From NCBI GenBank assembly GCA_002633005.1, contig NMRA01000024.1, forward strand, positions 658,895-722,894: a stretch of 64,000 nt of DNA, written 5' to 3'. The DNA comes from Phoronis australis (Eukaryota; Phoronida; Phoronidae). The notes beneath the pieces were generated by a model. That model made no database searches. It saw only the letters and a list, made by a program, of their open reading frames with translations, and was not told the origin of the DNA. Below are positions 41,701-49,100 of this stretch, piece after piece (positions within the stretch are counted from its first letter, which is position 1; every line of letters begins with the position of its first letter). The position numbers were made by a program, and so were the translations under genes.

Positions 41701-42682
41701 ATAATATATTGTTTGAAGACTAAAGTTGCCCTATTTTAGATAAATGCATAACTTTCATTGATGCCAGTGCTCTCATTTATGGAAAGGTTGCACATTTTCC
41801 AGTCCTATATGGGGTCTTGGAAATTTAATTTTACTGGTCAAATTAGGTGTAGCTTCTGAGATTACACACTGACCACCATCTCTAGCCGACTAGAGACGGT
41901 GTAGCTCCTATGCGAACTTCATACGCCGGAAACTTATCACACTCACTAAAACGCCAATGTCACATTGTTATAAATATCTTTTGCGCATAGAGGGGCATCT
42001 TCCTTCCAATTTGAAGAAATACTCCTGTTACCAGAAACTTTTCCTTCGAGCAGTCCCTTGTACAGTTCCCAAAATCGGTACATTTTACACTGTGCACGCC
42101 AGGGGATATGACGTCATACCACCTGATGTGTGCAGTGTTAAAAATGGTTTGTTTCCAATTTTGGGAACTGAACGAGGGACTGCTCAAAGAAAAACTTTGA
42201 TAACGGCAGTGTGAAAGGAAGGAATTAAATGCATCGATGGCCTCCTAAGGTGTCACTCTATGCACAAAAGATATTTATAATGTGACTTTGATGTTTTAGT
42301 CAGTGTGAGGCATAACTTGCCGAAAAGCTTTCAGCGTATGAAGCTCCTATAGGAGCTACACAGTCTCAGAGACAGTAGGTGGTAAATGTATAGCATATTC
42401 GAGATGAGTCAACATTGGATGTCAACATGCGGTGACACCATTTTTTGAAATTGACACTTAGAAATGACAAAAGTAAGAGAGATTCTTATGGTGTGGGAAT
42501 ACCTCACTCTCACTGTAGTGCTCCAAGTCCAACTCTGGCACATCCCAGTTGTTTTCAATGGGGACGTCCATTTCTTCATTGATGGTTATTTCTTCTTCGT
42601 TCGAACACTCCGGTTGGTGGCTTTCATTTGTACTTTCCTCATCATGCTGTGGATTGAAATAATTCACAAGAGCGTTCCACAT
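14759..42682 (-). CDS. CAMSAP: CAMSAP/Patronin microtubule minus-end-binding protein, complete gene
   Basis: Calmodulin-regulated spectrin-associated proteins bind and stabilise free microtubule minus ends in the cytoplasm. Eighteen coding exons join in phase to 5,469 nt, about 1,822 aa (human paralogues are about 1,250-1,600 aa). In order: acidic N-terminus; N-terminal conserved region plus CAMSAP calponin-homology domain (about residues 60-370, exons 2-8, including RFATFNASSELPYDLEDA); the family signature PVPISNATKRSF (exon 9); a long disordered Ser/Pro region with coiled coils and spectrin/calmodulin-type helices (exon 12); a Lys/Glu/Arg-rich coiled coil (exons 13-14); and the C-terminal CKK domain (about 1681-1822, exons 16-18, including GPKLFVKPSSKSN, NAISHCCLAG, HGTGPKQITNKMI and LSVSIDAITIKDSLW). 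A single gene with all domains fits an invertebrate Patronin orthologue. The start chosen is the first ATG (42682); the frame stays open a few codons upstream without another ATG. The only doubtful junction is the 3' end of exon 14. Confidence 0.96.
14901..16210. other. CAMSAP intron 17
   Basis: AT-rich, with the (ATT)n run as its only clear feature; no exon seen. Confidence 0.6.
15279..15308. repeat. (ATT)n microsatellite
   Basis: An interrupted run of att repeats in CAMSAP intron 17. Confidence 0.8.
16211..16374 (-). CDS. CAMSAP: CAMSAP exon 17 (CKK domain)
   Basis: SDEKHFVILFRDRGQKYRAL then YSFCPDRDEV and HGTGPKQITNKMIERYFK. It carries the conserved (H)(Y/F).ILFRD..C.(F)RALY and GTGPK.I...MI.. 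blocks. Donor AA|GTAAGT, phase 2. Confidence 0.97.
17285..17625. repeat. Weak inverted-repeat segment in CAMSAP intron 16
   Basis: CAGCTGACACGGAGCAAATTG near the left end recurs in inverted, diverged form near 17600 (minus: CAGCTGACATGGA), and GAGCAAATTG occurs again inverted at about 17540. It looks like an old non-autonomous element, but no target duplication is clear. Confidence 0.35.
17813..17931 (-). CDS. CAMSAP: CAMSAP exon 16 (CKK domain start)
   Basis: GPKLFVKPSSKSNRHIIINA then ISHCCLAGCVNDDLKAKVLE, the highly conserved start of the CKK microtubule-binding domain. Acceptor TTCAG|GG, donor GAG|GTTAGT, phase 0. Confidence 0.97.
18185..18322 (-). repeat. tRNA-derived SINE head (minus)
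   Basis: The minus strand reads an A-box TGGCTCAGTGG and, about 35 bp later, a diverged B-box GGTCCTGAGTTGGAGTCCC, the layout of a pol III tRNA-type promoter. The flanks do not fold into an intact tRNA, so it is a SINE or tRNA relic in CAMSAP intron 15. Confidence 0.6.
18725..18904 (-). CDS. CAMSAP: CAMSAP exon 15 (linker)
   Basis: NGNSSQASLDSGQISSGSL then RKESALTNLLDSGSDAGSSS. It is the Ser-rich linker before CKK, ending SSDYLG at donor G|GTGAGA, phase 1, which joins cleanly to GPKLF. Confidence 0.9.
19266..19471 (-). CDS. CAMSAP: CAMSAP exon 14 (coiled coil end)
   Basis: MKQLEAEQKKAEDKLRRDAI then YQQYLNRKAEDED corresponds to the R..I...YL.RK segment that ends the coiled coil, followed by a basic/Ser-rich stretch. 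Two in-phase donors exist: G|GTAGGA (end 19266, preferred) and G|GTTCAT (end 19239, adding nine residues). Only transcript data could choose. Confidence 0.85.
19472..21532. other. CAMSAP intron 13
   Basis: Holds the 70-bp hairpin at 20402-20471; no exon seen. Open frames on both strands are short and unrecognised. Confidence 0.55.
20402..20471. mobile_element. 70-bp hairpin element
   Basis: The arms GTCCCGGATTTTGAGAACCA and, inverted, GTCCCACATTTTGAGAACCA enclose about 24 bp. The same 70-bp hairpin occurs at 47937-48006. It has no coding capacity and lies in CAMSAP intron 13. It is a very short MITE-like family. Confidence 0.6.
21533..21660 (-). CDS. CAMSAP: CAMSAP exon 13 (coiled coil)
   Basis: It encodes MDIQKKREKLMLQQMKRREE then MEKKRLKKEADAAQKR, a charged helix equivalent to the third coiled coil of CAMSAPs. 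Acceptor GCGCAG|AGC, donor AG|GTGGGT, phase 2. Confidence 0.93.
22162..25291 (-). CDS. CAMSAP: CAMSAP exon 12 (giant internal exon)
   Basis: A 3,130-nt exon (residues about 467-1510), disordered and Ser/Pro/Gln-rich. It includes the family motif DSLEPLIPAVTRPAKEK near the start, a coiled coil LVSEIASVRMLLEQKRRAME then KRRVEAQMNKQR (about 24,090-23,940), the spectrin/calmodulin-binding type segment, a second coiled coil YNQSLEKLNHSLSELQSEIM then RLSLQQEQIKTL (about 23,505-23,400), and GFFVSFGEDTP (about 22,400) preceding a basic patch, which in CAMSAPs lies in the microtubule-targeting region. Acceptor TTTCAG|CTT, donor GCC|GTAAGT. Confidence 0.95.
25837..25900 (-). CDS. CAMSAP: CAMSAP exon 11
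   Basis: A short exon, NEVVNSGSIGHPPHGLHRKT, with acceptor TTGCAG|AA and donor AG|GTTTGT. Phases 1 and 2 fit both neighbours. Conservation is low, so it rests on splice sites and phase. Confidence 0.75.
26200..26279 (-). CDS. CAMSAP: CAMSAP exon 10
   Basis: VAARQPLLQKRQQNQRDPQD matches the RQPLL.(L)RQ(Q)..Q motif found downstream of the signature in the family (it follows the CH domain and is rich in Gln). Donor TTG|GTATGT, phase 1. Confidence 0.85.
27242..27380 (-). CDS. CAMSAP: CAMSAP exon 9 (signature motif)
   Basis: GFKPPLSKTVPTGSPVPISN then ATKRSFQQA. The PVPISNATKRSF motif is nearly invariant in CAMSAPs and fixes both identity and frame. Acceptor TTGCAG|GC, donor CCCAG|GTAGGT, phase 2. 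Confidence 0.95.
29639..30786. repeat. 1.15-kb segment bounded by related inverted sequences
   Basis: TGCGAGTTT then CACCGGAAGAGGGGCAAAA on the left (29639-29676) recur inverted on the right as TGCGAGTTT and CACCGGAAGTGGGGCAAAA (30783-30714). The inner ends also share a diverged CCATAT stretch. It may be an old transposon; alternatively the two CCGGAAG (ETS-type) sites mark regulatory DNA. The right copy abuts TGACGTCA. Confidence 0.4.
30215..30241. promoter_or_regulatory. Tandem CACGTG E-boxes
   Basis: GTCACGTGCCAG is repeated exactly in tandem, giving two CACGTG E-boxes 12 bp apart, about one helical turn. Function is unproven. Confidence 0.3.
30845..30918. repeat. Short degenerate tandem repeat
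   Basis: About four imperfect units of roughly 20 bp on the theme ttttacccctacctac. Confidence 0.5.
32012..33129. repeat. Duplicated block A, copy 1 (probably allele 1)
   Basis: Nearly identical (a few percent differences) to 33279-34400. It ends at the single N at 33130. The content is intronic and without exons. Confidence 0.85.
33131..33278 (-). mobile_element. Terminal fragment of a DNA transposon (CAGGGCTCGACATAACG end)
   Basis: Read on the minus strand it starts CAGGGCTCGACATAACGAG and contains palindromic AGGTCGCATTTGCGACCT plus a diverged repeat of the same theme. CAGGGCTCGA-type termini are known from hAT-like elements. It stops exactly where the duplicated block begins, and is cut off on its other side by the N. 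Confidence 0.55.
33279..34400. repeat. Duplicated block A, copy 2 (probably allele 2)
   Basis: This copy runs on into unique sequence at 34401. The homology with 32012-33129 begins at the base after the transposon terminus. Confidence 0.85.
34709..35139. mobile_element. Non-autonomous element of about 430 bp with inverted ends
   Basis: The left end CCGGTTGCATGAAACAGTCC and the inverted right end CCCCTGTTTCATGAAACAGTCC continue into shared A/T and GACTCAAC sequence, giving inverted repeats of about 35 bp. No coding region. Confidence 0.6.
35666..35722. repeat. (CA)n/(GCAC)n microsatellite
   Basis: A cacacgcacgcatgcacgca-type run turning into pure (ca)n, in CAMSAP intron 8. The open frames across it are repeat artefacts. 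Confidence 0.9.
35876..36109 (-). CDS. CAMSAP: CAMSAP exon 8 (CH domain end)
   Basis: MGFADSCYNFKLIKTFCGMF, FHFQFEDF and KPSVLTFLTELFYYFEV correspond to the last helices of the CAMSAP CH domain (MADS.YN..L...F and P.V..F.AELF.WFE). Donor ACTA|GTAAGT, phase 1. An 8.5-kb intron follows. Confidence 0.95.
36868..37009 (-). CDS. CAMSAP: CAMSAP exon 7 (CH domain)
   Basis: It encodes FIPVIDDLLKDLSDCCCLAI then LVNFYCPQCI, matching the (F/Y)(P)L.EDL..DL.DG..L.A.IHYYCP region. Human copies have a Gly where this has Cys (SDCCC), a small oddity. Donor CTG|GTAAGT, phase 1. Confidence 0.95.
37481..37640 (-). CDS. CAMSAP: CAMSAP exon 6 (CH domain start)
   Basis: RFATFNASSELPYDLEDALL then FWMNKVCATV is the diagnostic opening of the CAMSAP-type calponin-homology domain. 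Donor AAG|GTGAGT, phase 0. Confidence 0.96.
38357..38442 (-). CDS. CAMSAP: CAMSAP exon 5
   Basis: SHMALTETLMEAHTKEVITI corresponds to the family's AHMAM.DALM.AY..E..SIE.V segment just before the CH domain. Donor CG|GTGAGT, phase 2. Confidence 0.94.
38905..39014 (-). CDS. CAMSAP: CAMSAP exon 4
   Basis: GHWAVIEALSKRGLYVVGRD followed by VTETDL matches the conserved (H)..VI.AL...G.YV....D..VTE.DL segment. Donor ATG|GTGAGA, phase 0. Confidence 0.94.
39015..40532. other. CAMSAP intron 3
   Basis: AT-rich and without recognisable features. Confidence 0.55.
40533..40647 (-). CDS. CAMSAP: CAMSAP exon 3
   Basis: From acceptor CTGTAG|AAT to donor G|GTAGGT. It reads VKPLLAGLMVSGEVYLRVC, equivalent to the family's P.I..LL.S.ELYCRVC block. 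Confidence 0.93.
41441..41530 (-). CDS. CAMSAP: CAMSAP exon 2
   Basis: Thirty codons between acceptor TTCTAG|GCT and donor AAG|GTACAA. SKAYSQDDLPDDLKEPF matches the conserved AKAYG..(I/L)P.DL..PF motif of the family. Confidence 0.92.
41868..42388. mobile_element. Fold-back element of about 520 bp with TGACGTCA at its centre
   Basis: The two halves are imperfect reverse complements along almost their whole length. Examples are GTGTAGCTCCTAT, CTTCATACGC, TTATAAATATCTTTTG, GCATAGAG and GAGCAGTCCCT on the left, each recurring inverted on the right in mirrored order. The axis falls at GACGTC (42110-42115), and the 8-bp palindrome TGACGTCA is at 42109-42116. There is no coding capacity, so a fold-back or MITE-like insertion in CAMSAP intron 1 is the best description. 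Confidence 0.75.
42503..42682 (-). CDS. CAMSAP: CAMSAP exon 1 (start)
   Basis: It encodes residues 1-60: MWNALVNYFNP followed by a strongly acidic stretch (about residues 11-60) and ending YSESE at donor GAG|GTATTC, phase 0. Joining to exon 2 gives YSESEAWHRLCISWLLSKAY, which lines up with the conserved N-terminal block of vertebrate CAMSAPs (Y-x6-[AL]-x4-W-x-x-[AS]-K-A-[YF]). Confidence 0.85.
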
Positions 42683-43037
42683 GGACGTCACTTGTTCTCT
42701 GTTAAAACTGTAACAGACGTCGGGATTTTTAATTTAAAAATCTCGTTTGGAAAAATAATCGAACGGAGTTGATCGACATCAATAAAATTATTTCAAACCA
42801 GGCACAAAACGCATTGTCTATTGATCCAAAAGTTAGATTATTTAGTCATCAGAGCATTTCATTCAATTGCCGACAAGTTGAAAAATCTATTATGCCGCAT
42901 TTTATCAGAAAACACACGAAAATCCCTAAACCAACACCTAAAATTATTTTCTGCTAAAACCTTTTCCGGTTAATGCACGCATGCGTAATGCATATTTCCC
43001 AAAGTTCATCATTCCGGAAGTTTTGTTCTGACGTGTC
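42683..43037. promoter_or_regulatory. Probable bidirectional promoter, CAMSAP / SDF2
   Basis: Only 355 bp separate the start codons of two divergent genes. Visible motifs are CCGGAAGT (ETS type, 43014-43021), a near-palindrome GATTTTTAATTTAAAAATC at about 42725, GCACGCATGCGTAATGC (loosely NRF1-like, about 42976), and a TGACGT half-site just before each ATG. No TATA box is in an obvious position, which fits an ETS/NRF1-type housekeeping promoter. Transcription starts are not known. Confidence 0.6.
43029..43035 (+). promoter_or_regulatory. TGACGTG, UPR-element-like site
   Basis: TGACGTG is the core bound by XBP1/ATF6 in unfolded-protein-response genes, and mammalian SDF2L1 is UPR-induced. Here it lies 2 bp before the ATG, so it would be in the transcribed leader unless transcription starts extremely close. 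Function is an inference. Confidence 0.35.
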
Positions 43038-43113
43038 ATGGCCGCCGCCTGGGAGTTTGTGTGTGTTACTCTAACTCTGTTGTTGGTTTTATTCGAAAAT
43101 GTGGACTGTAAAA
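43038..43113 (+). CDS. SDF2L1: SDF2 exon 1 (signal peptide)
   Basis: MAAAWEFVCVTLTLLLVLFE, a classic secretory signal, then NVDCK. Donor A|GTAAGT, phase 1. Confidence 0.93.
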
Positions 43114-46100
43114 GTAAGTTAAGTCGTCGTATCAATTCATTTTGTGAATATGATGGCTTATATTTATCGAGTGATATATAGTTACTTCTCTGTATTTCAA
43201 AACCGACCTGATATCGTCCCGCCGGCTTCAGCCAATCCGGTTTTTACAACGCATGATTCCCTCAATAGTCAGTGGCATTATAATTGGCATTGCTTTGGAT
43301 ATTAGAATATGAACATTGTAATATAGTTTCAGAGTTCACACAATGTAGGATTGATTTTTATCTGCGGTAAATCAAATTTGCATCACCTCATTTCTTTTTT
43401 GTGGACTGCTTGAGAGCCGCGAGGAGTTGAGAAACTAGGTGACTCTTGACTTGAGAAACCAGCACAACCTCACAGTCACAGTATTCGCTCCTTAGCAGTA
43501 CCAGCTTTGGTCGTTTTCGCCACTAAACAAGTCTAGGGAAAAGATCACAGTTTGTTTGATTGATCTTGATGTAATCATAAATCTGATTCAACAAAAGCCC
43601 TTGTTTCCACTTTGTCTCAAGACACTTGAAAAAAATGCCTTACATAAAGCAAGTTCTCTTTTGCCTTGGCCTTGGGCTAAGTGCAAAGGTGTACCAATAT
43701 ATACATACAGCTTTGCACCAATGTGAGTTAAAAATTGTCCCTATAAAATTTAACAAAAATTTAACAGACGCTCACGTCACAAAAGCCGTAGACTGATGAA
43801 AGAAAATGATGCTGATTAGATTGCTTTTCATTTAAATTGGTATAACTGACAAAGTGAATTCCATATTTTGCATGCATCCCAGTCAGTCATGAGTTCTACC
43901 GAGCAGAACTACCCCAGACTGTGTAATTTGAAGTCTATGTAAAATTTACATCCATCGCCTCTTGGATGTATTTTTTGTAGTGTGGATGAAACTTTTATGT
44001 ATGGTCTTTGGAGAAATAGTTTAAATTTGAAAGGTTGTATGCCAGTTGGTATATTCTAATCAATTTTGGACATAAATAATTGCCGAGTTTGACCTTTTGT
44101 TTTTAAAAGCTTCTAACATTGCTTTGAATGTCCACAAGTGATCAAACCGTTGTCTGTTGGTAAGTGTGGTATAGAACATCATGGTATTTTAATGCGGTGC
44201 TTCTTATCTTTTATGATAAAATAAAAAAATGTCATTTCACTTGTCCGTCATATTATGTCCTAGACTGTTGAGGTTATATTGTTAGGGTACTTTTCAATTG
44301 GGGTGTAAAAGCAGTGTCATCTGGAAATCATGGTGCATGCAATTTTTAAGATAATCGCCTAATACCCAATTTAGGCATGTTCGTATTTCTAAAGGGGCTG
44401 TTTTATTTTTTTGAATTAAAAGTTATGTGTTATTTCATTAAAATTTTGAAAATGAGACATTTATTCTGGTGTTTCACTTTTAACAGTTGTGTTGTTTATG
44501 TTGTAACAGATACAGCATGTTTCGCAGTCTAAATTGAAACAAATTGATCGTGTCTGTTCAGACCTGCATTTATTGTGTAAGGCGATGTGTTTTTCTCGAA
44601 TTAAACATAAATTCACCTAAAATTTTATTTTACATCTAGGACATAGAAGTAAGTATATTTGATCAGAAATCCTGTGATGCGTTTGGGATGAAAGACCCTT
44701 ACAGCCAAAGGAGTTGCGTCGACATTGCAATCAGTCACGATCTGGTTGATTTTGCATGGCATTGTGTTCAAAGTTGCTTATGACCTTGATAAGGTCGCTT
44801 CTGAAGTCAACTTTCTTCACAAGTGTTGCCTCCCATCCTCTGTATTAACTGCGTATGGGGTGGCGTATTGTAGAAATTATCAATTAGTTAACCGAACCAT
44901 TCGACATATTTTTTCATGAACACCTCGGGTTCTGGTATATTTATGTCCACAGTTCTCTCTGAGGTGTTTCATGTAGACCTGCAGCTTTTTCTGCGCAGGT
45001 GTGAACTTCATTCAGTACAAAAATTTGTGTGGCTGTCAAAACAGAGGATGCCTTTGAATGTGTTGGGATACCCCTGTGATTATAGATTGAAACACAAGTT
45101 AACAGCACAGCATCAGGCATATCGTGGATTGAGGATGATGTCGGTTACCTCTTTTGATACCTACGTGGACAACCTCGATTTTTAGCCTTTGTTGTTACGA
45201 TTGAAGTTTGCGCACAGATGTATCATGCTTCAGAAATGTTGTTTATGTTTCTTCTAACATTCTTTGTCAAACTAGAAAGAAAATCTGGTTTTTATTGCAA
45301 CTGACTGGGATTATTCATGTGGAAATAATCTTAAGTTGTTAAAATTGTTGAAAATTAATAAATGCGTAAAAGCTACTTCAAATGGTTTTGTTAACTTACT
45401 GTTTGCATTTTGTTTTTGTATTCAATGTCTTGTTTTATGCTGACCATCTTTATTTGTTTTTTTGGACATCGTGGCAAAGTCACGTGATTATTTTGTTCCA
45501 AAAAATAGTTTAGACAATATTAATAATCACCTTATTTTAGCTTGAAACATTAGTTCTTCGAACAATTTTTACAGGTGATACAAAACTCTTGACTAGCCTC
45601 TCTGGCTTGTGTTATCATTTCAAAGTATTTAGGATGGATGAGATATGATATAGTTTCATTAACAAATTTTCTGTTGCATTCTGGATTATAGAGTCTAAAA
45701 GTAAGTAACAGATTTAATTTCTCATTGTGGTGGAGTGCAAATTATTTGTTGCATTCAGAGACCTCTGGTCACTGGGGTATTTCATCATGTCATCATCTGT
45801 TTTTTGTTAAATGTGTGTTTTTTCAGTCTTTTGGCTTAATTCTGGATTCTTTTTCTCTTTGCTTATTTGACTGTTTTAAGAATTTTATGTTTTGTTTTTG
45901 TGTGTTTTAACCTGTTTTTCTTGTGCGTGACATTTTGTTTTTACATTTGTGTTATGCATGGATATCTGTTTAGTTTTATTAGCTGATGAAAAGCAATGCA
46001 ATGCTGGTTTGAGGCACATGGACTAATGTATGGACAAAATGCTGTAGTTTGGATGGAGGTAACTGGTTCATCTAGGATTTCAAAAATAATGCATCCAAAA

Positions 46101-49100
46101 TGGGTTTCATTATTTGTCAAGGCATCCATGACCCAATGGCACGTCACTGTGTTTGCATGACCCCAAGTGAAATTACTGTTATGCTGTAATATGATACTGT
46201 GGATACTTGAGTCTACAATAATGTTTATCGCCATGTTTTAAGTTTTTTATCGTGGACAGGCCCCCCGAGCTTGGGAGACCTTCTGCTATTGAGTTAAAGA
46301 GTCATCCACGCTTGCTGAACAGGGCGTCCTAGCTAGGGTGGCTAAATATGAGCCAGAATGTCAATTTGGATAGCTGCGAGGTGGAGGCCTGAATTTGTGA
46401 CAGTCTCTAAAATTAGGAAACCAAAATTCATGTTTTTTATTTTGAAGGTTGGGACATGGACGATTTTTGCCATTCATCAGGGCATTGTGTTTTGTATCAA
46501 CAGAGTATGATAGACTTGACAGTTCGTATCGTTGCTGTGTCCCCATGAATAATCAACTATCGTTGATTGCAGTTCTTGAATTTGGAACCGCCAATATTGC
46601 CTATTTCTAAAATTTGGTGTAACTTTGAGCAAAATAAATTTATTTTGATGGTGCCCAAACTGAAGAATATTTACATCATGTGTTTTACCTGCCTTTGTGA
46701 ACTTTTTGCTCCACCGTACTCGTTTATATAGTTTTTGTGTACAACATCTCGTTTAACATGTCAGTGAGAGTGACCAGTCCGGTGTGTGTTTGGAGAGTGA
46801 ACACACATTGGGTAACCTGTCTTTCTTCCTCACGAACTCTGCACTTGTTCTCCGTAACACTGTTCCATTGCCATGAATGCAATTCCGTTGTCATGAACTG
46901 TATTCTCTTTCTCATTTATTATAATTGTGTTCATATGAACACATTTCTTACCTCCTGACCTGTATCTTACAGTGCCTTTGATACAAAGTACCTAGCATGT
47001 TCCACTCATGTCTCTCTTGTGGAATCGTATAAAATATGGATCTTGAGAAAAGCTATTTTTTGTAAGAGAGGAAATGGGGTTCTAGTTCTCCTGCAGGAAA
47101 GTAAGCTTGTAAGAAAATATCGTATTCATGAGTATATTACTGGTGAATACACCGGTGCGGTTCATGAGACAAGAAGACTACCCTCGCACAAACAGTGTTT
47201 CACCAACCTTTGTGTACACTTAACCAGCATCCTGAACTTAAGCCCCTGTCGCTCATATAATTCACAGAATAAGATTTTTATAGAAGATAGCACTTTTTGT
47301 TTTACAAACTGGCTGCTTCAAATTTTGGTGAAAATGCTGGCATGATTATGATTTTTGTTCCATTTCAAAATTCATTTATAATCAATGTTTTGTTTTTTTT
47401 GTGACACTGTATGTAGTATACAATGTGTTTGCCAAGTTAATGCGTTTGCCAAGTTAATGCGCTTAGCTACTTGTGAAGGTGTGTTGAAATAAACGTCCAT
47501 ATCCGTTTAACGCTCTGAGTAAAACTTAAGAAACACATACTTGGTCATTTGATTTTAGCAAAGGTGTATACTAATGTTAAGTTAAAAATATTGTTTTTTC
47601 TCTTTATAATGCTTCAATTACCTCTTTTCAGAGCTGGAGTATCAATATGTCACTTGTGGCTCAACACTAAAACTGGTCAATGTGCAGAATCACGTGCGTC
47701 TACATTCCCACGATGTCAAGTACGGGTCAGGTAGTGGTCAGCAGGTCAGTATTGTTGTCCGTTGGGGTCCAGTGTTGTCGTACTGTCTGACGCACTTATG
47801 GAGTGTTGTGTTACCTGCTTAGGGATTCTCCCGAGGAAGTGGTAGGGAGATTTGCCCTTGGTCTGGATTTTGAGTGCACTGCACCATCTCCCTAGCCACT
47901 ATGTGGAAGAAAAGCCAGCAATAGTCACTAACAGTGGTCAAAATTTTTAGAACCAGTTAGGTGCCTGTTGTTCGGTGGCGAAAACTGGTTTTCAAAATGC
48001 GGGGACCCTTGCATGTGACTTATTACTGAAAAGCTTGATACTTGTGAAATAATTTACCCAAATAGATTATTGCCAAAGGGAACATTTTGTGGGGGTTGAT
48101 AGTTTATTTGTAGCATGATTAATGAGTGCTGAGATTTGTCATCAGTTTACTGCATATGTCCTCGTTTCATGCATGCCTCAAGCAGCCAAAACTTATGTTT
48201 TGTAGACGTGATTCTAACCTTGATGGGGATTTTTTAATCATTGGAGGGACATTTTATGGGACTGATGAGGGGAGTTTCACGTCATTTTCAAACATATTTT
48301 TAGAGCAGAATGGGTCCACTGTTTAGCCCCAAAATCGAGGATCATGGTGGTCCAAATCAAAACTGTTTCCTTGACAGGAAGCACGTAGCACCGTAAAATT
48401 TCCCGGCTCATTTTTCATTGGTGCACCTGGAGGTCAGATACAGTAGTGAACATGGTGACTGAGTTTATTTCTTTCCCTTTCAGTCGGTGACCGCAGTAGA
48501 GTCCACAGATGACCATAACAGTTACTGGCAGATAAAGCCGAAGATGGGAGCTGAGTGTGAACGAGGGTAAAGTAGAAATTTATTTTGAAAAGACGTGGTA
48601 TCAGTAGTCTTTTAAAAAAATATGTTTTGATTTTTAGTATACTTAGCAATGTAAACAATTTTTTTGCAATTGTAACAATATGCAAATTAAAACCTCATTT
48701 TCCTTAGTAAATGGCAATCCAAACATCATCACATATTGAGGAGACAATGTGATTTAGTGGTTTGAGCTCCAGACTCCATCTGGGTGACCCTGGTTCGAGT
48801 CCTGGCTTTACTGGCTGAAAATCAAGCATTGCACAAAAGGTGTCTCCCACTGCTCTGAGCTCCATTTTACAAATGAATGTATGCACGGGTGTGAATGAGA
48901 ACCTGGATATAATGAGAAAGCGATTTCCGGGGCTGTGCTCATATTAAGAAAATTACATATTTATATAAATCATTTTTTTAATTCTCATTTTGGCCATGAT
49001 ACCTTTTTGTCCGAGCATTATGAATCATTTTAATTATTACTTTTGTCCCAATATGATGAGATTTTCTCATACTTCTTGTTCACCAGGAAACCCATCAAGT

